From: an uncultured Clostridium sp. | Lineage (GTDB): Bacteria; Bacillota; Clostridia; TANB77; CAG-508 | Direction: 5' to 3' | NCBI GenBank assembly: GCA_946497695.1 | Contig: CAMMLJ010000001.1 | Span: forward strand, 155,795 to 219,794 | DNA length: 64,000 bases | Shown: positions 51,593-60,880 of the stretch, piece after piece | Layout of the letters: each line of letters starts with the position of its first letter | How positions within the stretch are numbered: position 1 is the first letter of the stretch | Notes under the pieces: model-generated | What the model was told of the DNA's origin: nothing | Seen by the model: the letters and a program-made list of their open reading frames with translations, nothing else | Databases searched by the model: none | Position numbers and translations under genes: made by a program

Positions 51593-51796
51593 ATGAATAA
51601 TTTTAAAGATTTTGTTTCTGAATATAAAGGAGCTATAATTGGAGCTGTAATTGCAAGTTTAATTCTATTAACAGGCTTATATAGATTAATTATCGGAATT
51701 ATTTTGATTGTGATGGGAATTTTTATAGGAAATTATATTCAAAGAAATAAATATGCAGTAAAAGAAAAATTAAAAAATTTTATAGACAAAATGTAA
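51593..51796 (+). CDS. DUF2273 small membrane protein
   Basis: A 67-residue protein with a helix pair: GAIIGAVIASLILLTGLYRLIIGIILIVMGIFIGNY spans the membrane segment(s), followed by a basic tail (KEKLKNFIDKM). DUF2273 genes sit in asp23-amaP clusters and are presumed partners. Length and location agree; function is unknown. Confidence 0.9.
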   Translation: MNNFKDFVSEYKGAIIGAVIASLILLTGLYRLIIGIILIVMGIFIGNYIQRNKYAVKEKLKNFIDKM

Positions 51797-51808
51797 GAGG
51801 GGAATTAA

Positions 51809-52216
51809 ATGGAAAAATCAGCAAAAAGAGAATTAACATTTAAAATATTATATAGTGGTCAAATAAATAAAGAAATGAATAACGAAGAATTACAAATTTT
51901 TTTAGAAGAAAATAATTTAAAGGAAAGAGATAAAGAAGATATCAAAAATGATATAAATGCAATAAATAATAATATAGAAGAAATAACAGAAAAAATATCA
52001 AAAAATCTTAAAGATAATTGGACAATAGATAGAATATCTAAGATAGATAAAGCATTATTAATATTAGCTATTTATGAAATTCAATACAAAGAAATTCCTT
52101 TTAAAGTTGTTATAAATGAAGTGGTGGAACTTGCTAAAAAATATGGTGAAGATACATCTGCATCATTTATTAATGGAGTACTTGCGAATGTTGTTAAGGA
52201 GTTAAATATAGAATAA
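51809..52216 (+). CDS. nusB: Transcription antitermination factor NusB
   Basis: The 135-residue all-helical protein begins KSAKRELTFKILYS and ends with IPFKVVINEVVELAKKYGEDTSASFINGVLANVVKEL, the signature of NusB, which acts with NusE on boxA RNA in rRNA antitermination. The stop overlaps the xseA start (TAATG). Confidence 0.95.
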   Translation: MEKSAKRELTFKILYSGQINKEMNNEELQIFLEENNLKERDKEDIKNDINAINNNIEEITEKISKNLKDNWTIDRISKIDKALLILAIYEIQYKEIPFKVVINEVVELAKKYGEDTSASFINGVLANVVKELNIE

Positions 52217-53403
52217 TGGAATATAAAGCAATTTCAGTAACAGAATTAAATAGTTATATAAAAAATAAAATAGCGGATGATGAATACTTAAATAATATAT
52301 TAATTAAAGGAGAAATCTCGAATTTTAAGCATCATTATACTGGACATATGTATTTCACATTAAAAGATGACAACTCTTTAATTAAATGTATTATGTTTAA
52401 ATCATATACATCTAATTTAAAATTTGTACCAAAAGATGGAATGAGTGTATTAGCTTTTGGTACTGTTTCAGTTTTTGAAAGAGATGGCGTATATCAATTA
52501 TATTGCAAAGCCATGCAAGAAGATGGAATGGGAAGCCTTTATGCAGCATATGAAGAATTAAAAGCTAAATTAGAAAAAGAAGGACTTTTTAGGCAAGAAC
52601 ACAAAAAACAATTACCAGTTATGCCAAAAGTTATTGGTGTGTTAACTTCTAATACAGGTTCAGTAATTAAAGATATTATAAATGTTTCTACAAGAAGAAA
52701 TCCAAATGTATATATAAGATTATATCCAGTTCCTGTTCAAGGAGAAGGTGCAGGAGAAAAAATTGCAGAAGCCATTAAAATAATGAATGAAAAAAAATTA
52801 GCTGATGTATTAATATTAGCAAGAGGTGGAGGTTCGTTAGAGGATTTATGGCCTTTTAACGAAGAAGTTGTAGCAAGAGCTATTTACGAGTCAGAACTTC
52901 CAATTGTTTCTGCGGTTGGGCATGAAACAGATTTCTCTATTTCGGATTTTGTTGCAGATTTGCGTGCGCCAACACCTTCAGCTGCAGCAGAAATAGTAGT
53001 GCCTAATATAGCAGATATAAAACAAAATTTAAGTACATATAATATTAGACTAAAAAATGCATTAAAGAAAAAAGTAGAGCTAATGCAGATGAGATATGAA
53101 AAATGTATGAGAAGTAGAGTTTATACTGATCCGTTAAAAATTGTGAATGATAACTATTTAAAATTAGATATGTTAGTAAAATCTATAACAAATAGTGTAA
53201 CAAATAAATTGCAAGTAAGTAAAACACAAGCAGTAAAAAACTTTTCTAAACTAGATGCATTAAGTCCTTTAAAAACTTTAAGTAGAGGATATTCAATAAT
53301 AGAAAAAAATAACAGTATTGTAAAGAGTGTAGCAGACTTGCAAAAAGAAGACACAATAAATATACATTTACAAGATGGCGAAAAGCAAGCTAAAATTCTT
53401 TAA
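52216..53403 (+). CDS. xseA: Exodeoxyribonuclease VII large subunit
   Basis: Degrades single-stranded DNA with XseB. The 395 residues start with an OB fold (IKGEISNFKHHYTGHMYFTLKD), have the catalytic core TSNTGSVIKDIINVSTRRNPN, ILARGGGSLEDLWPFNEE and VGHETDFSISDFVADLRAPTPSAAAE, and a helical tail. Overlaps nusB by one codon position, showing coupling. Confidence 0.96.
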   Translation: MEYKAISVTELNSYIKNKIADDEYLNNILIKGEISNFKHHYTGHMYFTLKDDNSLIKCIMFKSYTSNLKFVPKDGMSVLAFGTVSVFERDGVYQLYCKAMQEDGMGSLYAAYEELKAKLEKEGLFRQEHKKQLPVMPKVIGVLTSNTGSVIKDIINVSTRRNPNVYIRLYPVPVQGEGAGEKIAEAIKIMNEKKLADVLILARGGGSLEDLWPFNEEVVARAIYESELPIVSAVGHETDFSISDFVADLRAPTPSAAAEIVVPNIADIKQNLSTYNIRLKNALKKKVELMQMRYEKCMRSRVYTDPLKIVNDNYLKLDMLVKSITNSVTNKLQVSKTQAVKNFSKLDALSPLKTLSRGYSIIEKNNSIVKSVADLQKEDTINIHLQDGEKQAKIL

Positions 53404-53417
53404 GATATGGGGGAAAT

Positions 53418-53645
53418 ATGGAAGAGATTAATTTTGAAGAAGCAATGAAAAAATTAGAACAAATTACAGCTGAATTAGAAAAAGGAGATTTATCATTAGA
53501 TGAAGCTGTTAAAAAATTTGAGGAAGGTATAAAACTTTCAAAAGAATGTAATAAAATATTAGAAGATTCAGAAAAGAGAATCAACATTTTAATAAATAAT
53601 GATGGAAATATAACAGAAGAGAATTTTTTACCAAAGGAAGGATAG
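53418..53645 (+). CDS. xseB: Exodeoxyribonuclease VII small subunit
   Basis: The 75-residue helical hairpin has the typical NFEEAMKKLEQITAELEKGDLSLDEAVKKFEEGIKLSKEC sequence. It forms the small subunits along the XseA helices. Located 15 nt after xseA. Confidence 0.95.
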   Translation: MEEINFEEAMKKLEQITAELEKGDLSLDEAVKKFEEGIKLSKECNKILEDSEKRINILINNDGNITEENFLPKEG

Positions 53646-53656
53646 GATAAAGGGAG

Positions 53657-54097
53657 ATGAACTTTTTAACAGAATTTATAACAAACAAATTTATTTATGT
53701 ACCATTATTAACATGGTTTGGAATACAATTATTTAAAGTTATTTGGGATTTAGTAACTACAAAGAAATTTAACTTTAAAAGAATATTAGGAGCAGGAGGA
53801 ATGCCAAGTTCACATTCGGCAGTAGTTGTTTCTTTAGCAACACTAATTGGTAGGGAACAAGGTTTTGATAGTCCTATATTTGCTCTTTCAGTTATATTTG
53901 CTTTTGTTGTTATGTATGATGCTGCAGGAGTAAGAAGAGCAGCAGGAAAACAAGCAAAATTGTTAAATAAACTAATAGAAACACCTGGTTTATCTGGCGT
54001 ACAGGTTTCTGAAAAATTAGTAGAAGTATTAGGACATACACCATTTCAAGTATTTGTTGGAGCTATAATTGGTATAATTGTTGGATGTATATTCTAA
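53657..54097 (+). CDS. Divergent PAP2 (DUF212) membrane protein
   Basis: 146 residues, four membrane helices, and the family motif [19 protein letters not shown] with [16 protein letters not shown] and [15 protein letters not shown]212 proteins resemble acid phosphatases of the PAP2 group but substrates are unknown. Its stop lies beyond the fhs upstream region; the fhs start is 27 nt downstream. Confidence 0.93.
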   Translation: MNFLTEFITNKFIYVPLLTWFGIQLFKVIWDLVTTKKFNFKRILGAGGMPSSHSAVVVSLATLIGREQGFDSPIFALSVIFAFVVMYDAAGVRRAAGKQAKLLNKLIETPGLSGVQVSEKLVEVLGHTPFQVFVGAIIGIIVGCIF

Positions 54098-54123
54098 AAA
54101 ATATAAATTTAGGAGATAATATT

Positions 54124-55770
54124 ATGCAAGATATCGAAATTGCAAGAAATGCAAAATTAAAAAATATAAATGAAATTGCTCAAAAGTTAGGAATAACTGA
54201 AGATTATTTAGAACAATATGGTAAATATAAAGCAAAAATATCTTTAGATTATTATAATAAAATCAAAAATAATAAAGATGGAAAGCTTATATTAGTTACA
54301 GCAATAAATCCTACACCACTTGGTGAAGGTAAAACAACTACATCTATAGGACTTGCAGATGCTTTTTATAAGATAAATAAAAAAGCAGTATTAGCATTAC
54401 GTGAGCCATCTTTAGGCCCAGTATTTGGCATTAAAGGTGGTGCTACAGGTGGAGGACATTCACAAGTAGCTCCTATGGAAGATATTAATTTGCATTTTAC
54501 AGGAGATATCCATGCAATAACAACAGCCAATAATCTTTTAAGTGCAATTATAGACAATCACATTTGGCAAGGAAATGAACTAGAAATAGAAAAAGTAACA
54601 TGGAAAAGATGTTTAGATTTAAATGACAGAGCATTAAGAAAAGTGGAAGTATCACTTTCTGGTGAGAAAAATATGAAACCAAGAGAAGATGGATTTGATA
54701 TAACTGTTGCATCTGAGATAATGGCAATTTTATGTTTGGCAAAAGATATGAAAGACCTAAAACGAAGATTAGGAAATATAGTAATTGGCTATAATAAACA
54801 AAATAAACCAGTAACTTGTAGAGATTTAAAAGCTGATGGAAGTTTAGCGGTAATTCTTAAAGATGCAATAAAACCAAACTTAGTTCAAACTCTAGAAAAT
54901 AATCCAGTTTTAATACATGGAGGACCATTTGCTAATATTGCACATGGATGTAATAGTATAATTGCAACAAATATGGCATTAAAAATGGGAGACTATGTAG
55001 TTACAGAAGCTGGTTTTGGAGCTGATCTAGGAGCAGAAAAATTTTTAGATATAAAATGTAGATTGCTAGAAAAAGCACCTGATGCAGTTGTAATAGTAGC
55101 AACATTAAGAGCTTTAAAATATCATGGTGGAGTAAGTAAAGAAGAGTGTTCACAAGAAAATATAGAAGCACTAAAAATAGGCATTCATAATTTATTAAGA
55201 CATATTGATAATATAAAGAAATATGGAATAACACCAATTGTTGCAATAAATAAATTTGTTACAGATACTGATAGAGAAATAGAAATATTAAAAGAAGAAC
55301 TAAACGGAGTTGTAGAAGTAAGTTTATTAGAAAACTGGGCAAAAGGTGGAGAAGGAGCAGTAGATTTAGCACAAAAACTTACAAAAATATGCGAAAAAGA
55401 AAATAATTTTAAATATATATATGATATTAATGATACTGTTGAAGAGAAAATAAAAGCTGTAGCACAAAAGATTTATGGAGCAACTGATGTAGAATATTCA
55501 GATACTGCAAAAGAACAATTAAAAGAACTAAACAGTTCAAAATTTCCAGTATGTATTGCAAAAACACAATATTCTTTCTCAGATGATCCAAAAGATTTAT
55601 TAGGAGATAAACCATTTAATCTTCATGTAACAGAACTAAAATTAAAAGAAGGTGCAGAGTTTATTGTTGTTTTAACAGGAAAGATAATGACAATGCCAGG
55701 GCTTCCTAAAAAGCCAGCGGCAGAAAATATAAATATTGACGAAAATGGAGTAATAGAAGGAATATTTTAA
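54124..55770 (+). CDS. fhs: Formate-tetrahydrofolate ligase
   Basis: Makes 10-formyl-THF from formate, ATP and THF. The 548-residue protein has the P-loop [14 protein letters not shown], the [26 protein letters not shown] segment and [10 protein letters not shown] near the end. The start at 54124 has TAGGAG; an in-frame upstream Met inside the DUF212 gene is not needed. The enzyme supplies the formyl donor for Fmt and purine synthesis. Confidence 0.96.
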   Translation: MQDIEIARNAKLKNINEIAQKLGITEDYLEQYGKYKAKISLDYYNKIKNNKDGKLILVTAINPTPLGEGKTTTSIGLADAFYKINKKAVLALREPSLGPVFGIKGGATGGGHSQVAPMEDINLHFTGDIHAITTANNLLSAIIDNHIWQGNELEIEKVTWKRCLDLNDRALRKVEVSLSGEKNMKPREDGFDITVASEIMAILCLAKDMKDLKRRLGNIVIGYNKQNKPVTCRDLKADGSLAVILKDAIKPNLVQTLENNPVLIHGGPFANIAHGCNSIIATNMALKMGDYVVTEAGFGADLGAEKFLDIKCRLLEKAPDAVVIVATLRALKYHGGVSKEECSQENIEALKIGIHNLLRHIDNIKKYGITPIVAINKFVTDTDREIEILKEELNGVVEVSLLENWAKGGEGAVDLAQKLTKICEKENNFKYIYDINDTVEEKIKAVAQKIYGATDVEYSDTAKEQLKELNSSKFPVCIAKTQYSFSDDPKDLLGDKPFNLHVTELKLKEGAEFIVVLTGKIMTMPGLPKKPAAENINIDENGVIEGIF

Positions 55771-55780
55771 TATATTGTAT

Positions 55781-55838
55781 AAAAACACCATATATGGATA
55801 AAATAATTTTAAATTGTTTTATAAGTGTGGTGTTTTTT
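55781..55838 (+). terminator. Intrinsic terminator of fhs adjoining the sleB-like start
   Basis: AAAAACACCA (55781-55790) pairs with TGGTGTTTTT (55828-55837) around an inner ATAAAATAATTT/TTGTTTTAT hairpin; the U tract ends one base before the ATG at 55839. Confidence 0.75.
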
Positions 55839-56543
55839 ATGTTTAAAAAGATAAAAAATAAATCGTTAAAAATTCTGGCAATTTTGTCAGTAATTATATT
55901 GTTAGCAACTACATTCCTTATTATATTATCAAAAGTTCCTGAGGAAAACGAAGTAGAGGCACTTTCTAAATATGGCTCCAGAGGTAGTGAAGTTACACAA
56001 ATACAAACTAAATTAAAAAGATGGGGATATTATAATGGGAATATAGATGGAATTTATGGAAGTCAAACGGTGGAAGCTGTTAAGTATTTTCAAAGAAAAA
56101 ATAATTTAGTTGTAGATGGAATTGCTGGTAAAAATACATTAGAGGCTATGGGAATATTTAATTCATCATCATCTAGTTCATCAAGTTCAAATTCATCAGA
56201 CTTAAACCTATTAGCAAGAGTTATATATGGCGAAGCTAGAGGAGAACCTTACACTGGACAAGTAGCTGTTGGCGCAGTTGTATTAAATAGGGTTAAAAGT
56301 AGTTCTTTTCCAAATACAATTTCGGGAGTTGTATATCAAAGTGGAGCGTTTGATGCTGTACGAGATGGACAAATAAATTTAACGCCTAATTCTACAGCCA
56401 AAAAAGCTGCCCAAGATGCTTTAAATGGTTGGGATCCATCATATGGCGCTATATATTATTTTAATCCTGCAACTGCAACAAATAAATGGATATGGTCGAG
56501 ACCAATGACTGTAACAATAGGAAATCATAGATTTTGTAAATAA
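55839..56543 (+). CDS. SleB-type cell wall hydrolase with a peptidoglycan-binding domain
   Basis: An N-terminal membrane helix or uncleaved signal (ILAILSVIILLATTFLIIL) is followed by a PG_binding_1 repeat (GSRGSEVTQIQTKLKRWGYY ... GIAGKNTLEAMGIF), a serine linker (about 12 Ser) and a Hydrolase_2 domain (LARVIYGEARGEPYTGQVAVGAVVLNRV, with the catalytic Glu in GEARGE). In spore-formers SleB opens the cortex; non-spore homologues act as lytic transglycosylases. The upstream in-frame ATG (55794) lies within the terminator, so I take 55839, although no strong site precedes it. Confidence 0.85.
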   Translation: MFKKIKNKSLKILAILSVIILLATTFLIILSKVPEENEVEALSKYGSRGSEVTQIQTKLKRWGYYNGNIDGIYGSQTVEAVKYFQRKNNLVVDGIAGKNTLEAMGIFNSSSSSSSSSNSSDLNLLARVIYGEARGEPYTGQVAVGAVVLNRVKSSSFPNTISGVVYQSGAFDAVRDGQINLTPNSTAKKAAQDALNGWDPSYGAIYYFNPATATNKWIWSRPMTVTIGNHRFCK

Positions 56544-56569
56544 GGATTTAGGGACGTTCTTGTTTTCCC
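56543..56569. repeat. 27-bp REP-like palindrome, copy 9
   Basis: AGGATTTAGGGACG ... GTTTTCCC, a diverged unit overlapping the last base of the stop codon of the sleB-like gene. Confidence 0.75.
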
Positions 56570-56585
56570 TGTTATAAAGAAAATA

Positions 56586-56641
56586 TAGCCATCTAGCTAA
56601 AATCTAGGTGGCTAAAAAAATCCCTATTAACAATAGGGATT
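56586..56641 (+). terminator. Two successive hairpins after the sleB-like gene
   Basis: TAGCCATCTAG/CTAGGTGGCTA (56586-56614, then A/T) is the terminator; AATCCCTATT/AATAGGGATT (56619-56641) is a second hairpin whose right arm runs into the next repeat. Confidence 0.65.
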
Positions 56642-56662
56642 TTAGCACCGTCCCCGAATCCC
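56636..56662. repeat. 27-bp REP-like palindrome, copy 10
   Basis: GGGATTTTAGCACCG ... CCCCGAATCCC, G variant of the core. Confidence 0.85.
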
Positions 56663-56710
56663 TTGTCCTACAATCCCTAAATTATGTAGAAAATTGAAAG
56701 CCTTATTTTC

Positions 56711-56739
56711 TTGACAAACAATGGACATATTGATAAGAT
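56711..56739 (+). promoter_or_regulatory. Sigma-A promoter of the yqeG operon
   Basis: TTGACA (56711-56716), 17 nt, TAAGAT (56734-56739). Confidence 0.7.
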
Positions 56740-56767
56740 ATGAAAAGAAAAATAGGAGGATAAATTA

Positions 56768-57277
56768 ATGATATTATATCCTGATTTTTATTGCAAAAAT
56801 ATAAAAGATGTAGATATAGATAAATTAAAAGAAAATAATATAAAAGGAATAATTTTAGATGTAGATAATACATTAATAGATTTAGATCATAATTTATTAG
56901 AAGGTGCAGAAGAATGGTGCAATAATTTAAAAGAGCAAAATATAAAATTCTGCATTTTATCTAACTCAAATAAAAAAGAAAAGGTAAAAAAAGTAGCTAA
57001 AACCTTAGATATTCCATACATATATTTTGGAACGAAACCTTTAAAAAGAGGATTTAAAAAAGCAAGTGAAACATTAAATTTACCTTATAATGAGTTAGCA
57101 ATAATAGGAGATCAAATTTTTACAGATATTATAGGCGGTAATAGATGTAAAATGTATACAATATTAGTTGAACCAATTAGTACGAGAGAATTGTATATTA
57201 CTGCTATAAAAAGAGGAGTAGAACATAAAATAATAAAACAATATAGAAAGAAACATCTAAATGAGAAAGAAGGATAA
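56768..57277 (+). CDS. yqeG: YqeG-family HAD-type phosphatase
   Basis: HAD-superfamily (IIIA) phosphatase of 169 residues with the nucleophile motif ILDVDNTLID, the Ser/Thr motif ILSNSNKKEK, a conserved Lys and the acidic GDQIFTDIIGGNR motif. YqeG proteins are likely phosphatases of lipid or nucleotide substrates; the substrate is not defined. It opens an operon with the prepilin-peptidase-like gene and pepP. Confidence 0.93.
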   Translation: MILYPDFYCKNIKDVDIDKLKENNIKGIILDVDNTLIDLDHNLLEGAEEWCNNLKEQNIKFCILSNSNKKEKVKKVAKTLDIPYIYFGTKPLKRGFKKASETLNLPYNELAIIGDQIFTDIIGGNRCKMYTILVEPISTRELYITAIKRGVEHKIIKQYRKKHLNEKEG

Positions 57278-57280
57278 ATC

Positions 57281-58033
57281 ATGTTTTTTAATGATGTACA
57301 TATAATGGTATATGTAGCATTTGGAATTTTAGGTCTAATTGTTGGAAACATATTACCACATATAAATAAAAGATTAATAGAACATAAAAGGGTATTTGAT
57401 AAATCGTTTTTTACAGAATATCCAAAGAATTTTGAACCACATTACATACATATGCTATTAATAGCAGTAATATATGTTTTATTACTATATAAATTTGGGT
57501 TGCAACCAAATTTTATACAAAACTTAGACTTAATAAAATTTATGATATTAACACCAATGCTATTTTCAGTTGCTGTTATTGACTTTAAAGAAAATATAAT
57601 ACCAAATAGATTATTGCTAACAATGGCAGAAATAGGATTATTACTAACATTTATTTATGGAATATCAGATATTAATTTAGCAATGGATATGTTATTAGGA
57701 ATGTTAGTAGGAACTGTAATTTTTGGAATATTAACATTATTAGGAAGACTCGTTTCTGGAAAAGATGCCATGGGAATGGGCGATGTAAAACTAATGGCTG
57801 CATTAGGACTTTTCTTTGGGTCTTCCAACATTTTAGCAATATCAATAATATCATTTTTATTAGGAGCAATAATTAGTATAATACTAATATTAACTAAAAA
57901 AAGAAAGATTGACGATTATATACCTTTTGGACCTTTTATAGTTATTGCAGCATATATATCAATATTTGTACCTTTTAGTGCAATCTTATTTGTATTACTA
58001 AAAGTTTTTACATTAGGACTATATAAAGTATAG
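57281..58033 (+). CDS. Prepilin peptidase-like A24 membrane protease
   Basis: A polytopic membrane protein of 250 residues. Both catalytic aspartates of A24 peptidases are visible: VIDFKENIIPNR (first) and GMGDVKLMAALGLFFG (second, GxGD motif). The cysteine-containing methylase domain of full PilD is missing, as in short TadV/CpaA-like peptidases. No pilin genes are in the window, so its substrates are elsewhere. Confidence 0.85.
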   Translation: MFFNDVHIMVYVAFGILGLIVGNILPHINKRLIEHKRVFDKSFFTEYPKNFEPHYIHMLLIAVIYVLLLYKFGLQPNFIQNLDLIKFMILTPMLFSVAVIDFKENIIPNRLLLTMAEIGLLLTFIYGISDINLAMDMLLGMLVGTVIFGILTLLGRLVSGKDAMGMGDVKLMAALGLFFGSSNILAISIISFLLGAIISIILILTKKRKIDDYIPFGPFIVIAAYISIFVPFSAILFVLLKVFTLGLYKV

Positions 58034-58058
58034 TAGTTTTATTTGGGGGTTGATACTA

Positions 58059-59123
58059 ATGAATGAAAAAATTAAATGGTTAAGAGAAAAATTAAGTACA
58101 CTAGATTTAGATGGAATGATTGTATCTAATCCTGTAAATATTAAGTATTTAACAGGAATTGATGCAGAAGGAGTTTTATTAATTACAAGAAAAGAAAATA
58201 TTTATATAACAGACGCAAGATACACAGAACATATTAATAGCATACTTACCATTGATGATGAAATAAGTTTATATGATTATAAAGATATTGACCCTATAGA
58301 TTATGAAAATTTATTTATGTTTTGTAGTAATGTAGGATTTGAAGAAAATTATGTGACATATGCTAAATATAAAGAATATAAGCAAGTATATAAGATAAAT
58401 AATTTAGTTGAAACAGACAATTTTATAGAAACACAAAGAATGATTAAAGCTCCAGATGAAATTAACAATATACAAAAAGCATGTAAAATTACAGATGCAT
58501 GTTTTAATCATATCTGTAATTTCATTAAAGTAGGAATGACAGAAAAAGAAATAGCATTTGAAATAGAACATTATTTTAGAACACATGGTGCTGATGGAAT
58601 AGCTTTTGATACAATCGTAGCATCTGGAAGCAATTCGTCAATGCCACATGCAATTCCAACAGACAGAAAAATAGAAGCTGGTGATCCAATTACTATAGAT
58701 TTTGGATGTAAATATAAAGGATATTGTTCAGATATGACAAGAACAATCTTCGTAGAATATGTACCAGAAGGGATAAAACCAATATATAATTTAGTATTAA
58801 AAAATCAAGAATTAACATTAGATGCTATGCAGGAAAATGCAAATGCTAGAATATTAACAATGATGGTAGAAAGTGATTTTAAAGTAAATAGATATACATT
58901 AGACCATAGCCTAGGACATGGGGTTGGCTTAGATATTCATGAAAAGCCATTTATAGGTAAAAAAGACTTTTTATTAAAAGAAAATATGATTGTAACAGAT
59001 GAGCCAGGAATTTATTTACCAGGTATGTTTGGTGTAAGAATAGAAGATACTGTGCTAGTTACAAAAAATGGTTGTATAAGATTAACAGAATCTGATAAGA
59101 ATTATATTATAGTAAATAATTAA
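58059..59123 (+). CDS. pepP: Xaa-Pro aminopeptidase-type M24 metallopeptidase
   Basis: The 354-residue enzyme has a creatinase-like N-terminal domain and a pita-bread M24 domain. The metal ligands are visible: TIDFGCKYKGYCSDMTRTIF (two Asp), HSLGHGVGLDIHE (His), DEPGIYL and GVRIEDTV (Glu). It releases N-terminal residues before proline. The ATG at 58059 has GGGGGT upstream. In Firmicutes it often precedes efp, as here. Confidence 0.94.
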   Translation: MNEKIKWLREKLSTLDLDGMIVSNPVNIKYLTGIDAEGVLLITRKENIYITDARYTEHINSILTIDDEISLYDYKDIDPIDYENLFMFCSNVGFEENYVTYAKYKEYKQVYKINNLVETDNFIETQRMIKAPDEINNIQKACKITDACFNHICNFIKVGMTEKEIAFEIEHYFRTHGADGIAFDTIVASGSNSSMPHAIPTDRKIEAGDPITIDFGCKYKGYCSDMTRTIFVEYVPEGIKPIYNLVLKNQELTLDAMQENANARILTMMVESDFKVNRYTLDHSLGHGVGLDIHEKPFIGKKDFLLKENMIVTDEPGIYLPGMFGVRIEDTVLVTKNGCIRLTESDKNYIIVNN

Positions 59124-59148
59124 AATTGCTACTAAAAACATGATATAC

Positions 59149-59177
59149 TTGATTTTTATGCATATATGTAGTAAAAT
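59149..59177 (+). promoter_or_regulatory. Sigma-A promoter of efp
   Basis: TTGATT (59149-59154), 17 nt, TAAAAT (59172-59177). Confidence 0.55.
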
Positions 59178-59228
59178 AGACAAAGTGTAAAAAAGAGAAA
59201 TAAAAGAAAATATTAGGAGGTAATAATT

Positions 59229-59795
59229 ATGGCAGAAGTTTATTCAGCAGGAGATTTTAGAAATGGAACAACATTTGAAATGGATGGAAATGTATTTAAG
59301 GTAGTAGAATTCCAACATGTTAAACCAGGAAAAGGATCTGCTTTCGTAAGAACAAAATTAAAAAATGTTATTACAGGAGCAGTTATAGAAAAAACATTTA
59401 ACCCATCAGAAAAATATCCAGGAGCAGAAATAGAAAAAAGAGATATGCAATATCTATATGAAGATGGTGGATTATATTATTTTATGGACAATAATACATA
59501 TGAGCAAATACCATTAAATGAAGAACAAATTGGTGATGCTTTGAAATATATGAAAGAAAATATGGATATGAAGATTTTATCATATAAAGGTAAAGTATTT
59601 GCAGTAGAGCCACCAATGTTTGTAGAGTTAGAAGTTACATATACAGAACCAGGTTTTAGTGGAAATACAACTACAACATCTGGTAAACCTGCTAAACTAG
59701 AAAATGGATTAGAAATAAGTGTTCCTTTATTTGTAGAAATAGGGGATAAAATAAGAATAGATACTAGAACTGGTGAATATATGGAAAGAGTCTAA
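59229..59795 (+). CDS. efp: Elongation factor P
   Basis: Helps ribosomes through polyproline stretches. The 188-residue protein has the KOW-like first domain with the tip loop PGKG (Lys35), then [19 protein letters not shown] and [14 protein letters not shown] at the C-terminus. Whether Lys35 is modified cannot be told. It follows pepP. Confidence 0.97.
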   Translation: MAEVYSAGDFRNGTTFEMDGNVFKVVEFQHVKPGKGSAFVRTKLKNVITGAVIEKTFNPSEKYPGAEIEKRDMQYLYEDGGLYYFMDNNTYEQIPLNEEQIGDALKYMKENMDMKILSYKGKVFAVEPPMFVELEVTYTEPGFSGNTTTTSGKPAKLENGLEISVPLFVEIGDKIRIDTRTGEYMERV

Positions 59796-59812
59796 AAGAA
59801 AGAGGAGTTGTT

Positions 59813-60235
59813 ATGGGAATAAAAGAACAATTGCAAAAACTAATGTTAGATATGAAAGCAAACATTAGAGATGAAAAAGACTTAAAATATGTTCAAGAAA
59901 ATGTTATTACAACATTGGCAGATATGTTACAAAAAATGGACGATTTAAATAATAATAATCAAATAAAAATTGCTAAGCTAGAAGAAAAAATAGATAGAAT
60001 GGCAAAAGAACTATATCTTAATGATGTATATGATATAGAAATTGTTTGTCCATATTGTAATTATCAATTCGAAACAGAGTTTGATGAAAATCAAAAAGAA
60101 GTGAAATGTCCAGAATGTAATAATGTAATAGAATTAGACTGGTCTTGTGATGATGATTGCGAAGATGGCTGTGATTCTTGTGGCGGCTGTGGACATCATC
60201 ATGATACAGACCAAGATTTAGAAGATGATATGTAA
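59813..60235 (+). CDS. CD1247 N-terminal-domain protein with zinc knuckles
   Basis: 140 residues: a helical N-terminal part (MGIKEQLQKLMLDMKANIRDE ... KLEEKIDRMAKELY) then CPYCNYQFETEF and CPECNNVIELDW, a zinc ribbon, and a Cys/Asp/His-rich tail (CDDDCEDGCDSCGGCGHHHD). Clostridia carry this protein after efp; its function is unknown, probably metal or nucleic-acid binding. Confidence 0.85.
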   Translation: MGIKEQLQKLMLDMKANIRDEKDLKYVQENVITTLADMLQKMDDLNNNNQIKIAKLEEKIDRMAKELYLNDVYDIEIVCPYCNYQFETEFDENQKEVKCPECNNVIELDWSCDDDCEDGCDSCGGCGHHHDTDQDLEDDM

Positions 60236-60240
60236 AGATT

Positions 60241-60269
60241 AAAAGTGCATAAAATATATGCGCTTTTTT
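60241..60269 (+). terminator. Intrinsic terminator of the efp operon
   Basis: AAAAGTGCAT pairs with ATGCGCTTTT (one G-U) around a 7-nt loop, followed by T residues. Confidence 0.8.
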
Positions 60270-60290
60270 GTTTATGTTTTTTAAATAAAC

Positions 60291-60872
60291 TTAAAAATAT
60301 TCAAGAGGATTTACATATTTATCATTAATTCGCATTCCTAGGTGAAGATGAGTACCAGTTGTAGCACCATTAGTAGGTCTTCCGGTGGAGTCTGTATATT
60401 TATTTCCTGGCACGCCATAAACATATTTTGGACCAACATTTGCAATAACTTGTCCTTGGATAACAAAATCACCTTCTGCGACCAAATAATTAGGAGAAAT
60501 GTGACAATATGTAATTTTGAAGTCACCAAAAGATAAAGTTAAAGTATAGCCACCAGCACCAAGAAAACCAAGAAAGGTAATTTCGCCATCTGCAATAGCA
60601 ATTAAATTAGTACCTTCTGGAGCACCTATATCTGTTCCATAATGATATGAAGAAGCACCTGCAGTTGGAGAAGTTCTTTTGCCAAAGGGAGAAGTTATTT
60701 TGGTATAACCTGGTATTGGCCAAGCAAATCCAGAAGAAGAGATAGTAATATAGTTACTATATATTAAATTTTGATTAGAAGTAGTTATATTTAAAGATAC
60801 AAAGAATGTTGTAAATATAAACAGAATTATAAAAAATGTAATAAAGAATTTATAAAACAATGAAACCTCCAT
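60291..60872 (-). CDS. M23 (LytM-type) peptidoglycan endopeptidase
   Basis: Membrane-anchored by an N-terminal helix (FFITFFIILFIFTTFFVSL), followed by a LytM domain with the zinc ligands HYGTDIG (His, Asp) and HLHLG, plus FGKRTSPTAG and VAEGDFVIQGQVI. It cleaves peptide cross-links of peptidoglycan. The ATG at 60872 is inside GGAGG-containing sequence; a TTG five codons later with GGAGG upstream is an alternative start. The adjacent upstream gene on the same strand ends 9 nt before. Confidence 0.88.
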   Translation of the reverse strand: MEVSLFYKFFITFFIILFIFTTFFVSLNITTSNQNLIYSNYITISSSGFAWPIPGYTKITSPFGKRTSPTAGASSYHYGTDIGAPEGTNLIAIADGEITFLGFLGAGGYTLTLSFGDFKITYCHISPNYLVAEGDFVIQGQVIANVGPKYVYGVPGNKYTDSTGRPTNGATTGTHLHLGMRINDKYVNPLEYF

Positions 60873-60880
60873 ATTAGGTG

